The position numbers and the translations under genes are program-made. Below are positions 27,772 through 46,500 of a stretch of DNA of 64,000 bases, piece after piece (position 1 is the first letter of the stretch; every line of letters begins with the position of its first letter). The notes under the pieces were generated by a model that was not told where the DNA came from, ran no database searches, and worked only from the letters and a program-made list of their open reading frames with translations. The stretch covers positions 37,632,165 to 37,696,164 of the forward strand of contig OX424564.1 of assembly GCA_949152475.1 (NCBI GenBank), given 5' to 3'. The stretch comes from Terebella lapidaria (lineage: Eukaryota > Annelida > Polychaeta > Terebellida > Terebellidae).

Positions 27772-29468
27772 ATTTATGTCCACAATTTGACCTCTATAAT
27801 AAACATGTCACTTGGGTTATGTCAGAATAACCACTGGATGTGGGTGAACCCCCCCCCCCCTCCCCCCTCCCCCTTCCCTCAAACATATCATCATTGAGGC
27901 ATAGAATGATAATCATACTTATGTTAATGTTAATGATAAAATAATCGAGGTTAAAAGTAAATGTTGCTTGAAAGTAATGACTGCTCAAAAGTAACTTACT
28001 CGTGCAAGTATTTAGTGTACGGAAGTAACATCAAACATAACTAAGAATAGCGCCTGGTTAAGAGAGTGGTGTCGGCACTGGATATGCCCCCACTGTAGAT
28101 TGCTGGCGGCAGGCGAAATAAAATTGCTCTCCACACCGATGTCTGTCTGTGAGTATATACAGGTGTTGAACCATGTAAAACGTGGACGCTGGAGCAGTCC
28201 CTGGTAGAACTGGGTGGAGGCAAAGCCTGTGCATGAGCTGTTCGGGAACTCAAAACGCTGAAAAATAGCATTCCTTTGCCACAACTCCGAGGACGACCAA
28301 ACGTGATCATCCAGCGCCACCTAATCTGCCACGGCTCGACCCAAAGACTGCAAAAGTCCGACAAAGTGAAATTCCCCCGGGAAAGGAAATGGAACGACAC
28401 CCCAGGAATCACGCTCATTGGGGTACGGAAGGCCACAGAAGACGGAAGCCGACCCGGTAGAAACCACTAGCGGTGAACAGACAGCCGTGGTGATGGACGT
28501 CGGCTGAGACGAAGTTACCGGAGCCGACTTTTGCAAATCACTGAGGTGATTTTGGAGTGGAAGTTACCTCACCTTCCTGGAAATCCTCCGCAACCTGCAG
28601 AATAAGACACATTAGAATCGAATGATACCGACTTCTTGGTTTAACAAGAAACCGAAGCAGTAACGCAAGTCCTTGGCCCACTCACTGATGGAGGTCGGTT
28701 AGCAATAACCCTGAAAGACAGTGGATACTGCAGCATGGCCGACTGAGAGCTCCATATGGAAAACGAGTCCCGGTGCCCAAACCCCGAGGAAGCATGCCCC
28801 GGAATCTGTGGAACTAGATGCTGGTCCCGGGAACCAGGCTACGATTCTCGGGGACCAACACATGGCTCTCGAGAACTGGTAAACGGATCTCGGGAACCGG
28901 GCAAACAAGTCCTGTATAAGTGGCAGCTTTGAGCCCCATAGCCGTAGCGATGGAAGCCCGGCATGGCAGGGCTAAACCCGAGCGAACTGGGTCCTCGGAA
29001 CCTATGATGCCGTTAACCCGATGTTCACTAATTGAGACAGTAACGGTCTTAAACTCTCGGGTAGTGGACACCGAGAGCTGCCTCTGGACGAAAAACCGGG
29101 GTCTATAGGCAGGTTTCGTCCCCTTGTCCGGGTGTACAATGGTGGAACTGGGTCAGAGTTAACCAACACCAAACATGAAGAATGACGCAAAAATTTGCCA
29201 CTTCCTCAGATTATTCAAATCTACAGTAGCTGTACTAAGTACATCAAAGTAGGCTGAAGCCCAGTGAAAAAATCCAAGTAGAAAGCTAAATCCGCAAACT
29301 TGAAGGCCTAGAGGCAAATTCTTTTTTGTTTACCAGAAGCAGGGACAAAGGAAAAATTTGGAAAACTATTTTAAATGACAGAGTCTGAAGGGCATAGAAT
29401 GACCTCTTATGGAAGCCAGATAAGTTTACCCAAGTGTTTATTATAAAGGTCTCAGTGTGGACATAAAT
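27772..29468. mobile_element. Inverted-repeat element, about 1.7 kb, with GC-rich interior
   Basis: The left arm ATTTATGTCCACA..GACCTCTATAATAAACA..CTTGGG (27772-27815) pairs with the right arm CCCAAGTGTTTATTATAAAGGTC..TGTGGACATAAAT (29429-29468). Between them lies 28030-29160, clearly richer in G+C than the surroundings, with short open frames on both strands. I could not recognise a protein in any frame (128-residue class ORFs only). It could be a DNA transposon with a decayed transposase or with captured sequence. A C/T run lies at 27849-27877. Confidence 0.55.
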
Positions 29469-31498
29469 ATCCAGAAACTGGGGGACTAAGGATCATTGTC
29501 ATCATTACTTAATAGTGTTTTATTAACCTAGAATTCAACATTGATGTTTTTATTGTGCACAACACAAATCAGATATTCACATGTACAATTCAAGATGATT
29601 TAGTGCCTTATTTGAATACAATTATTGCGCTAAACAACAAAACTGAATGTTTCTTTTTCTTTGATACCAGTCTAACAGGGAATATATGCATTACAGTTGG
29701 AGTTAGATTCAAGCAAACCAAACATATTTTATTAAATGCAGTAACTAATGCTATTTATTTTCAAATACACTTGCTGGATAATGACTGCAGAAGCTTGAGC
29801 CAAAACTTCACTCAAGCAGGCAAGGCACATAAATGAAGACTTTAATCTAGTTTGGTAACTGGAAGAAAATTGTACTAATAGCTGGATCAAACCAGTACAT
29901 TTATTCAGTAGTGAGCAAATCCCTCACACGCAACAATCAATACATTTCTCGGTTGCTCAAACTGTGTATGCTTTAACAGAATAAACTAATTCTTTGAAAT
30001 TCACATGTTTTCCATACTTTATTTCATAACCATTTGACAGATGTGAGAATTTTACAATTTGTCTGAATATATATGAACAATCAGCTGTATTTTATGCATA
30101 ATATCTCTAAAAATGGTGCATTTTGACATAATTTGAACTGCAAATAAGAACACGGGTGATATTTACCACCTACGAGAATTCATTCCCACCCAAAGCCCGG
30201 GTGAATTCGTCTCAGTTATTCAGAAACATTTACAAGTTTACATTTACAAGTGTACTAACAAGAGCTACACAAAAGGGTTCATGGAGGAATGTCCAACATG
30301 AAGCGAATTCTGATCGAGGACTGTGTTAAAACAAAATGTGAAAACAATTTTCTGAAGTCTAGCCTAATTAGACTTGTTCGTCATTAGTTTGACAATAGAT
30401 AGATATCAAGGTACATAACAATACATGGGAGATAATATAACATCAGTTATACCATACAGCAACAGCAAATACGTTTTAACAAATTTTCTAGACATGCAAT
30501 TGATGATGCAGAGCTGGTTCAATGATTGTACTTCCTTATACCATCATGTGCACAGAACAAAGTGTTATTGGACATAAAATTCAACGATCGGTTAGTAAGA
30601 TCCGTTTTCATTGCCGACTTGTCAGCTAGTAAATCTGTTTTGAGCACATAAGTTGGCAGGTTGAGGACATACTGGACAACTGAATCTCACTTGCACAGGA
30701 TACAGACTTCCAGTACAAACACAACTACACATTGTAGGATGCTGGAACCATGAGCTTTGGGCAACCAAACAAATATATTTGAGACAAGATATGTTTTTTG
30801 TACAGCAATTAATTCAAAGTCAATACATTTTATAGTATGGCTGTGTATAGATATTAAATGCTGTATGTATGCTTGCCTATTCTGTTAATCAGTTACCCTT
30901 TTTTCGGCTGTCAGAAGTAATTTATGCAAACAAAACATATAGTTTATTACAAAGGCGGTGAACCTTTGAAAACAAATCCTTATTCATGTACCTGTACACA
31001 CATGAACGACAGCAAAGCTACACAGAATATTGCAGTTGATTTCATGATATTTAAGATAACAATAAATATTAAACATATAAAATCATCACAAGTTAAACCA
31101 GCAACAAACTTGCCAGTAAAACAAGGTTTTGCTTAGCACTATAGATCTCCTAAACTTACATCCTTTCGTACAAATAATTTTTTCACACTTACCATTCAAA
31201 CATATTATACCTCATACCATACAACATTTATATACCATTTTTCCACAAGAACCATACTATGCACTTACATACAATGTGGCTTACACACTACATCCATTCA
31301 CAGCTTTGGTTGCCAAAAAAAACTCCTCATTTTTTTTCTCAGCCACGTGCACGTATATACATATTTTCTTACATTTCCATGCCGCATTCACACTTCGTTC
31401 TTGCAATATTTACATACAATCACTCAACACCATCAACAACTGTGTTTTTAATAGTTCATCACAATTTTAGCTTTTTGCTTTGTCTAGAAGGCCAAGGA
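29469..31498. other. Ubiquitin-ligase 3' UTR and intergenic DNA
   Basis: AT-rich DNA downstream (on the minus strand) of the HECT ligase stop codon. Several TTTATT motifs (AATAAA on the minus strand) occur, for example near 29516, 29727, 29755 and 30010, so the 3' end cannot be fixed. No other gene was recognised. Confidence 0.4.
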
Positions 31499-37278
<5,780 letters not shown>

Positions 37279-39873
37279 CCCTCAAGAATTCAGTTGTACT
37301 GCAATAAGAACAAATTCATTATGGTACATTGCAATATAAATTCTGATATCGTTTGACAGCAGACACCAGCATCGATAAAGGCTCACCACCAGTTATGGCC
37401 ACCACCGGACAACGGCCACCCTATAATCAGCTGGTTACATGAACGGAATAATCAAAACAGCTCACTGCAATCAACAGGCGGCCATTGCCCGGCACTGGCC
37501 ACCCCCATTAAAGTTGGAAAGGATGATTGACGATTGTTCTTCTTTGAAATTTGTCATTGATTGAAAACCAGTCACACCACGGGTCACTTAATTGAGCAGA
37601 GCCTTGACTGGTTGACACTATTTAGATGGCGTAAACTACGGTACAGAATACACCTGTAGAGATAAGTGCCAAGGGCCGGTGTCACCTGACCATTACCAAT
37701 TGATTACTGACTGATCATTCTGATGTCATGCCTATTCCATGCCCTGGCCCTGGCCCTGGCCCTGGCCTGGCAAAAACTAAAATTATGTAAGCCTCAGTCA
37801 GTTGATATTCAACCATACATTTAACACTAGACATCGACGATCTAGACTTGATAAAAAAAGCTCGACAGTTCATACACATTATATATATCTACTGGCCGCA
37901 CAAATGAAAGGGAATTGCCACTTAGCAATCCCCGGAAACACCCATGAAAACAATAACAACACAATCAACAATTGAAAATACGGCAGTCAAAAACTTACAC
38001 TCAGATTAAACCTCGAGACAAGTCAATTTAGTTGTGGCGTGTGAGCCGATAAACACGACACACTTAGTAGGATCTTCCTCGAACGCTTTAGGCGCAATAT
38101 CCAAGAGAAAATGTCTAGGAAGTGATACGGAATTATCAGCAATCAGAGAGGGTCAAAGTTTGCCTCGCCATTTTCTCAAATGTTATCGTGATCTGCCATT
38201 TTGTCACATGATCCCATACGTCATCGAAAGACGGTCACGATCCCTGCTACCGTACTTTGCCATTTATAGGCCACTCTCCAAATATTGTCTAGCTGTCTGA
38301 CATGATACCGCCTTATTTTTCATATTTGTGGAACAATTAATAAGGCTTAGGAATGTGGTATTTTGATAATTAAAAAAAAACTTTGCTAACGAATTTATTT
38401 GACTGAACAAGGAACCAGTCCGGGTCCGAATCAGGTCCAGAAAAATGTCATGAATCTACCTTACACGCTGGTCCATCGACTCGCAGGATTTACGGATCAC
38501 ACTGGTCGGCTAACAGAGAGTAGCTAGGTACATAGTATGTGATTATATGATGCTAACCCAATTAGTCTACCAGATAAGTAACCAATATCGTATAACACAT
38601 ATATTTTAGTGTCCTAATTGCAGACATTTCTAAAATGCATTGGTGATAGGGATGAATGAATTATAGTGTCAATACGTAGGCCTACGCACCTACAAAGTCG
38701 ATTGAAAATTTTTTGTATAGGTAGATTTTCAATTGTATATGTTGCTGTTTTGGGATGGCGTCCTTTTGGTGGGTCCAATTTCAGAAATATTTTGTGATCA
38801 TTTCTTATGCAAAGATAAATTCATAATTAAAATTTAAAATATGGCTGATTATGAGACAGTTTTTTTGTAGGATTCCATCAACAGAAAGTCTCACCTAAGC
38901 TCAGCTGTAACATAATCGAAGTTGAATGTCAACATGTATTTTCACAAAAAAGAAAAGAAAAAAGGATTCAGTGACGATTATGTTGTAAACTTGATGCAGC
39001 AATCCTAAAAATTATCTTCTCCACAATCTCCTACTGTTGTGATTTCGTTACTGGAATCCATTGTAAAGAATATTATCCTGTTTAAATTTGATGTAAAAAT
39101 TTGAATGCAATATCTGTTCATACCTCACGCATAAACGACAGATTTAAAAAAAAATTAATCTACATATATAGTCCCGATCAAAATCAATCATTTGTTTACT
39201 AGTGTGATATAATGTCTAGTCAGGTGCTTTATCATATTACATACTCGATCGGCAAATTTCGCCCAACAACTTGATGTGTGTATTCCACTGGCGGATCCAA
39301 GATTTGTTTTTGTTGGAGGGGCCATTTAAAATGTTTGATCAGACCCCGACTGGCTCTGCGGCTGCATGCCGCCGTTGACGGCCCCCTTCTAATGATCATG
39401 ATTTTTTGTTAAGATCATTGATTCCCCTCCCCCTATGTTTCCACCAGTGCAGTGTATTCTTCATATACTGCATGGACCACAATGGAATTAAGTATTTATA
39501 CATTTTTTATGTTATCCCAGAAATCTGTCGGCCTACCAGGCACACGTACTATATCTATACATTATATAATTTATTTTCCAATGGATCAATCAAATTAAAT
39601 TGTCCTTCAACCCGGAGATAAAAATAGAAAATCTTTGACTGACAGTGTGCTGTGATATTTCGGAATAACCTCCCCGGTACCAATTCACCATATATAGGAT
39701 ATTGCTCGGCACCTGTTGCCATAGAGTTCTAGTGAACTGATCAAATTCCAATACAGCTTATCTGATAGAACTAATTAAATCTCCCACTTTATCAATGTAA
39801 CGTGTGTCATAACTATATTGATATAACGGTAGAACTATGTTTATGTACCTGTATTCCCAAGACACCATCTTAA
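37279..39873. other. Intergenic region, upstream of the HECT ligase
   Basis: Contains the ligase promoter and possibly 5' noncoding exons. A short run of CTGGCC-type hexamer repeats lies at about 37739-37770. The rest is AT-rich with no recognisable gene. Confidence 0.4.
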
Positions 39874-40490
39874 GCAGCGGTCAGACGTTCCGGTGGATAT
39901 TTCCCAATGGTCCGGGGTACACCGAGGACTACCGGGACGATTTTGGCAAAACAATTATTTGCAGTCACACATTCTCGGACATATGGTGTAGCCCCAGTAT
40001 GTGTCATGGTCCAGTCCGGCAGACGAAGGTATACCCCCCGGTGTGTCAGGTTTTAGCAAAGCTTTACTCCCGTTATTTCACGGTATTATCACTGTTTCCC
40101 ACGGTGTTCTATCAGGATGCCTCGGTATTGTGTCGGTAGTCAAGGAGACTTCACTGTCCCGGTAGACCTCAGGCAGCCTACGGAACGCCCAGGAGGACTC
40201 ACTGTGTCCCCGTATCCCAGGGGTTCACTACGGTACGATCCCGTTGTCTCAAGGTTAATAAAATTCAAATTATACCAAAAAAAACAGATGCGTCAGTAAA
40301 TCTACTTTTCTAACATTTTAAAACCACTGGGGAGTTTGCCGGTGCGTCACGATTGATCAAGGAAGTGCCACGGTATCCCAGGGTGTCACTACGGTACGAT
40401 CCCGTTGTCTCAAGGTTTGCCACGGCGGTCTAAACTGGGGCATATATGTAAGGCGTACCGGGGGCCACACCTGCACTGTCTGACCGCTGC
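39874..40490. mobile_element. TTAA-flanked MITE (piggyBac-like target site)
   Basis: GCAGCGGTCAGAC at the left end and GTCTGACCGCTGC at the right end are perfect 13-bp terminal inverted repeats, each flanked directly by TTAA (39870-39873 and 40491-40494). TTAA duplication is the hallmark of piggyBac-type insertion. The interior is 617 bp in all, noncoding, and includes a repeated block containing CTACGGTACGATCCCGTTG (about 40229 and 40390). A second repeated block, AAATTCAAATTATACC followed by GCGTCAGTAAATCTAC, occurs inside (about 40260) and just outside the right end (about 40503). Confidence 0.75.
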
Positions 40491-40830
40491 TTAAGCCTAA
40501 TAAAATTCAAATTATACCAGAAAAACAGACGCGTCAGTAAATCTACTTTTCTACTATTTTCATAATTATTCCTGGACAATAAACAAACGCGCGGTCATTA
40601 TTTCGATCTACTTTGTAGAAAATTCGTCTGACGTTCGTAACGTTTGTCCACCGTGCACCTGGTTTTGAGCGATAATTGGGGCTACTGTCAAAACTGCCCT
40701 GAACTTGAAGTACCGGCAAGCTGACAAGTGAGAGGTAACTTCATTAGATCTACGGTTACAGTAGCTGACTTGATCGAATATATATTTAATATATGTCTGA
40801 CAGATCTTCTTATGCCATGAACATTGACCT

Positions 40831-40980
40831 CGATGTCTTCTAAACGCTGGTACACTGGTATGCTGGTACAAGCATTGCAAGGTGCATGAACTCAACAATA
40901 CTGCTCATTTCGTGTATGCCTCAATAAGCCTCACAATGCTTGTACCAGTATACCAGCGTACCAGCGTTCAGAAGACATCG
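40831..40980. repeat. Inverted repeat, about 47-bp arms
   Basis: The left arm begins CGATGTCTTCTAAACGCTGG. The right arm ends with the near complement CCAGCGTTCAGAAGACATCG. The arms also share GGTAC..TGGTA..TGGTACAAGCATTG. The loop is about 55 bp. It could be a fold-back element. It lies some 275 bp upstream of the TMEM186-like start codon. Confidence 0.75.
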
Positions 40981-41254
40981 CATTGACAGCGAGTTATACA
41001 CAATATATGTGCGCTTGAAGTGTATAAACTACATTATACAGCGTAATACCAGCCCCCCCCCCCCCCCCTTCTTCCAATATTCCTGGATCCGTCTCATCAG
41101 CCCCTCTAAATATGCCCCTGCACACATGCCTATATTGTCAATTGGTCGATTGTTCCAGAACTAACTAGAACTGGGCGTGTCCTATTTATTTTACGTTGTT
41201 TATTTAGGTACATACATACCGTATGCGAACTGTAACTGACGAAAGACAGCCATC

Positions 41255-42134
41255 ATGGCCCTGTGTATCAACGCCTGCAAGCCTTGGTCTGCTGGGAGGA
41301 AAGTACTGAAGTACACCACAACACTAATCAACACACGATCTTCTGTGCCCATGGTAGGTACCGGTAATACCTAATGCTAGCAATGTTATTTATATAGATG
41401 TATTTCCCAGACTCTTGTGTGGACTTCATATTCTTGTGCTTTGTTTGCAGATGCATAGCATAGACATCCAGGTGTTTCGATGTCGGTGGGACCAGCAGAC
41501 TTTACCGAGGGCTCTCGGCTGTCGGTTGTTTACGACAGTCTCCAGATTACAGAGGGTACCACACTCTCACAAGTTACTGAACACACAGCTGCCGCGTAAC
41601 CTCGGCTACCGTACACTCACCACACGTAAAGACCCCGCAGCCATACAGAGCAGTGATGGCATCCCTCGCCAGTATAGACTCATATACCAGTCTGCCCTGC
41701 AGAGGGAACTCCAGTGGAGTTATGCTTTCTGTGTACTCTGCATGGTTCCCGTACTCTTAAATGCCGTGATTGTGTGCAGTGCATGGACGGAACTTTCAGA
41801 TGTATTTTCCTCTGCTAATGACAAACATATGATTCCTGTGTATGGATCGCCATTTGGAGTTTTACTCCTGGTCACATACAACTTGGTGTTCTCAAGGGTT
41901 TTCTTTCGAATTTATTATGACGAGGCTGAGGACAAATTTATTGGTGTTAAGAGCAATGGAGTTTTCAGAAAGAAATCAGTGGAATTCCAAACATCTGACA
42001 TTGTGGATCATGGCAATGGTTCCTTCAGTATCACAGGGAAGAAGCACTTTGTGAGAGTGGAGGATTTCAGATCACCTTCGTATTATAACCTAATGATGGG
42101 TTATATGAAGAATTACGATGATGATCGAGACTAG
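41255..42134 (+). CDS. TMEM186: TMEM186-like two-pass mitochondrial protein
   Basis: Two exons, 41255-41353 and 41451-42134, give 260 aa. The N terminus is rich in Arg, Ser and Thr with few acidic residues, fitting a mitochondrial presequence. Two hydrophobic helices follow (about 124-145, YAFCVLCMVPVLLNAVIVCS; about 168-185, GVLLLVTYNLVFSRVFF) with a short loop between. A soluble domain follows (IYYDEAEDKFIGV..., ...HFVRVEDFRSPSYYNLMMG). The order helix-loop-helix, then a short beta-rich domain beginning with an I.Y.e.....gv pattern, resembles TMEM186, which in mammals has been linked to complex I assembly at the inner membrane. TMEM223/TMEM70-like proteins share this plan, so the symbol is tentative. 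The start codon is the first ATG of exon 1, and the donor ATG|GTAGGT keeps phase 0. Confidence 0.6.
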
Positions 42135-42179
42135 TATGCAACATAATATGTGAGATGGGTGTTCAGTTTTTGGAGAAGT

Positions 42180-42185
42180 AATAAA
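42180..42185 (+). terminator. Polyadenylation signal of the TMEM186-like gene
   Basis: AATAAA lies 46 nt after the stop codon, giving a very short 3' UTR. Confidence 0.6.
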
Positions 42186-43526
42186 GATTTTTTCAAATGC
42201 AAACCTCAATACATGTACTGCCGGTACAAGTATATAATAAATTCACAATCATTCACATACCCGATACCTGACAGACTGCAGCCACATGACACGAAAAACT
42301 GCTTGTTGTTTTCAGTGATATATTTTATACAATTTTGTTACATGTACAGTACATATTTCCTGACACTTTCAGGCCAGGTTTTTGTGAAAAATTTCCACAC
42401 GATTAATCCCTAGAATAATCTTATAAAATATTTCTGCACATCTGCAGTATGTACACATAAAAGTATTGTCAACAGTGACAACTGAGAAATGTCCATTCAC
42501 ATGAGAAACATTGGTACACATTAATTTAGTTGTAACCAAAACAGGGAGTTATTAATACTTCATCATGATATACGATACCATACAATATTCATGATGACAC
42601 TAGTTTAATGTCCAATATGTTATTTTAACTCTTACCAACTGATAATTTATCATGTCAATTTCAGAAAACTTATGAGGCCTCCTAGATGCACACTTGTGAA
42701 TTACTCAACTCCAACCTCTGTTTACATACGTGACAAGTTATATACTAGCCATATTGACCACTTCAACCCAATTGGATAGGTTTTAACACACTAGTTATAA
42801 ATAGGCTAATACAAGGCGAATGTGAAGTATACATACATGTATATAAATGTTTCTATACATGTACTCGGTAAGCATTTGCTCGCAAAAACAAACAACTCTG
42901 CAGTCAGGGAATGAATTCCATTGTTCTGTAGATAGCTAAAGTATTGTGAAGCACTTTCTGGGGGCAGGAAGACCATGTCCAAAAGATCTGTTGCCATAAC
43001 AACAAGTATCAAGACAATTGTAGTAGTCAGTGGTACAGGAAAATGCAAGAGATCTGCTCTAAATGCTGGACAAATGTGTAAATGCAGAGACACCCTAGCA
43101 TTGGTTAACGGGTGAAAATACCCTAAGTCTTGTACAAGCATCACAAAAAGTCTAAAAGAGAATGCCTAAGTTTGAATACATGGACGTTTTCGTTAGGTAC
43201 ACCATGTACATGTACACCTCAGTACAAAGATATCAGTAACTGCCTTATCACAAGACAGGTGTATTCTGGGATATGTGACCAAATACACAATGCTATACGA
43301 CTACTGGTAGCTACAGTAAGTATTATGCCAGTCAACGTTCCACACTGGATTGCGGTAGGTTTGTGAAGCATTCCTCATCTGTGTGACTGTGACTCCCTAG
43401 GTATGTAAGTCTGGAGCAATCAGTACAAAGGTTTGTCGAACCCAGTGACAGTCAGTCTGAAACATCAATGAAAACGGATTACTGCAATTGTAATTTCTTC
43501 ATCTGACTTCAGGTAATAATAAGGTT
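42186..43526. other. Tail-to-tail gap holding the PLC-gamma 3' UTR
   Basis: AT-rich DNA between two converging genes. No exact AATAAA was seen on the minus strand close to the PLC-gamma stop; an ATTAAA variant may lie near 42604. No other gene was recognised. Confidence 0.4.
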
Positions 43527-46500
43527 TTACATCGGTTGAGAGCAAGATTTTTTTCCTGTCGTTCTGAATGCCCACCGTGATCTGGAGCGTTCCTCCTGTT
43601 TGTCGAGCAGTCGGGTTTCTGTCTGGAGCAGTTCCCGTCGCACTCGATCCAATCTCGTATTGTCGTGGGCCTGTTCCGCATCCTCCATTTTTGTGCGTAA
43701 ATCGTCAGACTTCTCCCGCAGCTCCTGAATGGATGTGTAAATGTCGCCTTCCTCCTCCTGTCACAACAAGGACAAGATGTCAGCAAACAGGTGGATAAAT
43801 TTCCAAAGGAAGGGAGGGTTGACTGCAATTGTTGTTACAGTGAATATTCATTGGCAATAGAGCGCAGCCCATACTTTTTTTTACCTGAGCTCACGATAAT
43901 GCTCATACTTTCAAGGACACCACCTGTACTTACAATGCCACCCATACTTACGACACCACTTGTACTTACAATGCCACCCATACTTACGACACCACTTGTA
44001 CTTACAAAGCCACCCATACTTACGACACCACCTGTACTTACAATGCCACCCATACTTACGACACCACCTGTACTTACAATGCCACCCATACTTACGACAC
44101 CACTTGTACTTACAATGCCACCCATACTTACGACACCACCTGTACTTACAATGCCACCCATACTTACGACACCACCTGTACTTACAATGCCACCCATACT
44201 TACGACACCACTTGTACTTACAATGCCACCCATACTTATGACACCACCTGTACTCACAATGCCACCCATACTTATGACACCACTTGTACTTACAAAGCCA
44301 CCCATACTTAGGTTGCCACTTGTACTTACAATGCCACCCATACTTATGACACTACCTGTACTTACAATGCCACCCATACTTACGACACCACCCATACTTA
44401 CAATGCCACCCATACTTACGACACCACTTGTACTTACAATGCCACCCATACTTACGACACCACTTGTACTTACAATGCCACCCATACTTACGACACCACT
44501 TGTACTTACAAAGCCACCCATACTTACGACACCACCTGTACTTACAATGCCACCCATACTTATGATGCCACCTGTACTTACAATGCCACCCATACTTATG
44601 ACACCACCTGTACTTACAATGCCACCCATACTTAGGTTGCCACTTGTACTTACAATGCCACCCATACTTAGGTTGCCACTTGTACTTACAATGCCACCCA
44701 TACTTACGACACCACCTGTACTTACAATGCCACCCATACTTATGACACCACCTGTACTTACAATGCCACCCATACTTACGACACCACCCATACTTACAAT
44801 GCCACCCATACTTAAGACACCACTTGTACTTACAAAGCCACCCATACTTACGATGCCACCTGTACTTACAATGCCACCCATACTTACGACACCACCTGTA
44901 CTTACAATGCCACCCATACTTACGACACCACCTGTACTTACAATGCCACCCATACTTAGGTTGCCACTTGTACTTACAATGCCACCCATACTTAGGTTGC
45001 CACTTGTACTTACAATGCCACCCATACTTACGACACCACCTGTACTTACAATGCCACCCATACTTAGGTTGCCACTTGTACTTACAATGCCACCCATACT
45101 TACGACACCACCTGTACTTACAATGGGGTTGTTGAGTGAGATGAAGACGAGAAGGGACGCCAGTTCAAGGTCTTCGCTGTATCCATTTTGGAGCTGCACG
45201 GAGCGGAATCCCTGACGTACACAGCTGATTGGGAAAGTCGCGTGACCCAGGAAGTTGGCCTCACTGAACATATCCTCATCATAGAGAACGAACCGCAGCG
45301 ACGCCACCTGGGGGTTGATAATGTCAAACTCACACTGCTCGTTCCACACTGGGTTGAACCCGTTGTCCGCTGTCAGAGAAAATATACTTTCAATCAACAA
45401 CAGAAAATGTTCATGATGATAATATATACATATGACAAAAGCTATTCCGAATGCTATCCATCAAACACAGCGAGTTTTCCGTACATTTTGGTCCGGTTTT
45501 GTACTTGTTGTGGCTGTCATAATCTGCGCCAATGACTTCCACTTCCACAAAAGGACATGTGATCCCTCGGCCTGATTTGTTCAAATGACGAGCCCCGATG
45601 ATCTGTATGAAAACATTGGCAGGGCTTCAGGTAAAGTTCAAAGTAACTCGGTGTAGGAGACAACTCCACAGTACAAATTGTGCCTTGGTATTGAGGTGCA
45701 AGTCGAGTACCGTGAGATGTACGCTGAGTGGCTGAACGTCCTGTAGAGTTTCTCGCTGAAAAGCGCTGTACTTTGGGTGGCGCACACACTCCGGTTGTAA
45801 AATGTACCCACATCGGCCATTCCTTCGGAAAAATCCCTGGTTGAGCTGCATCGCTCGGTCTGTAACAAGCGTAACAATTCCAATCTGTATAACATTGAGG
45901 TGGATCTGCATTCAACCTACTTCACAAAACCCCAATCACTGGTCAGAAACAAACTTATTTATGCAGACACAAGGCCTATTGACGTAATGCCACACGAACC
46001 TGATGTCTGGAAGTTGAGGGCAGCCATGTGCACATTACAATTCCACATGACCATGGGATCGTAGTTAGCGGAGTCGATACGCGAAGCCTTAGGGTACACG
46101 CGACTGAGCTTCGTGCTGTTGAAGTCCAGCAGTGTCCGTGTTTGTTTCCTCTTCATCCAGACGTCCACCTTCGTCTCCGGGAATGAACACATCTCGTAGA
46201 AATTTTTGGGGTCAGCTACCGAAAGCAAACAGTGGGATTGTGTCACAGTCAATACAGTCAAGTGCATGTCCACAATACCACATAGTATGCTTGTGAATTC
46301 ATGTATACAACAAACTTTGTACATAGAGTTACCAAGTCACTTACCTCTCTCAAAGGGAACTGGCCGGCAGTAAACACTAATGTCTGACAATTCTTTGGCA
46401 ATATTTCGTTTCCTTTCTTCTTTCTTTTGCCCTCGTGCCTGCAAAATGGATATATTAATATTATTCATTAAAGTAAACGCAGTGTATGCATAACAACACT

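Noticed and set aside
28041..28470. Overlapping 60-130-codon ORFs in the GC-rich interior of the 27.8-29.5 kb element
   Set aside because: Open frames of this size are expected at this base composition, and no transposase or other motif could be recognised.
43791..45215. A 474-codon plus-strand ORF of [12 protein letters not shown] repeats
   Set aside because: It is the antisense reading of the 36-bp minisatellite in a PLC-gamma intron. Its unit length is a multiple of three, so several frames stay open.
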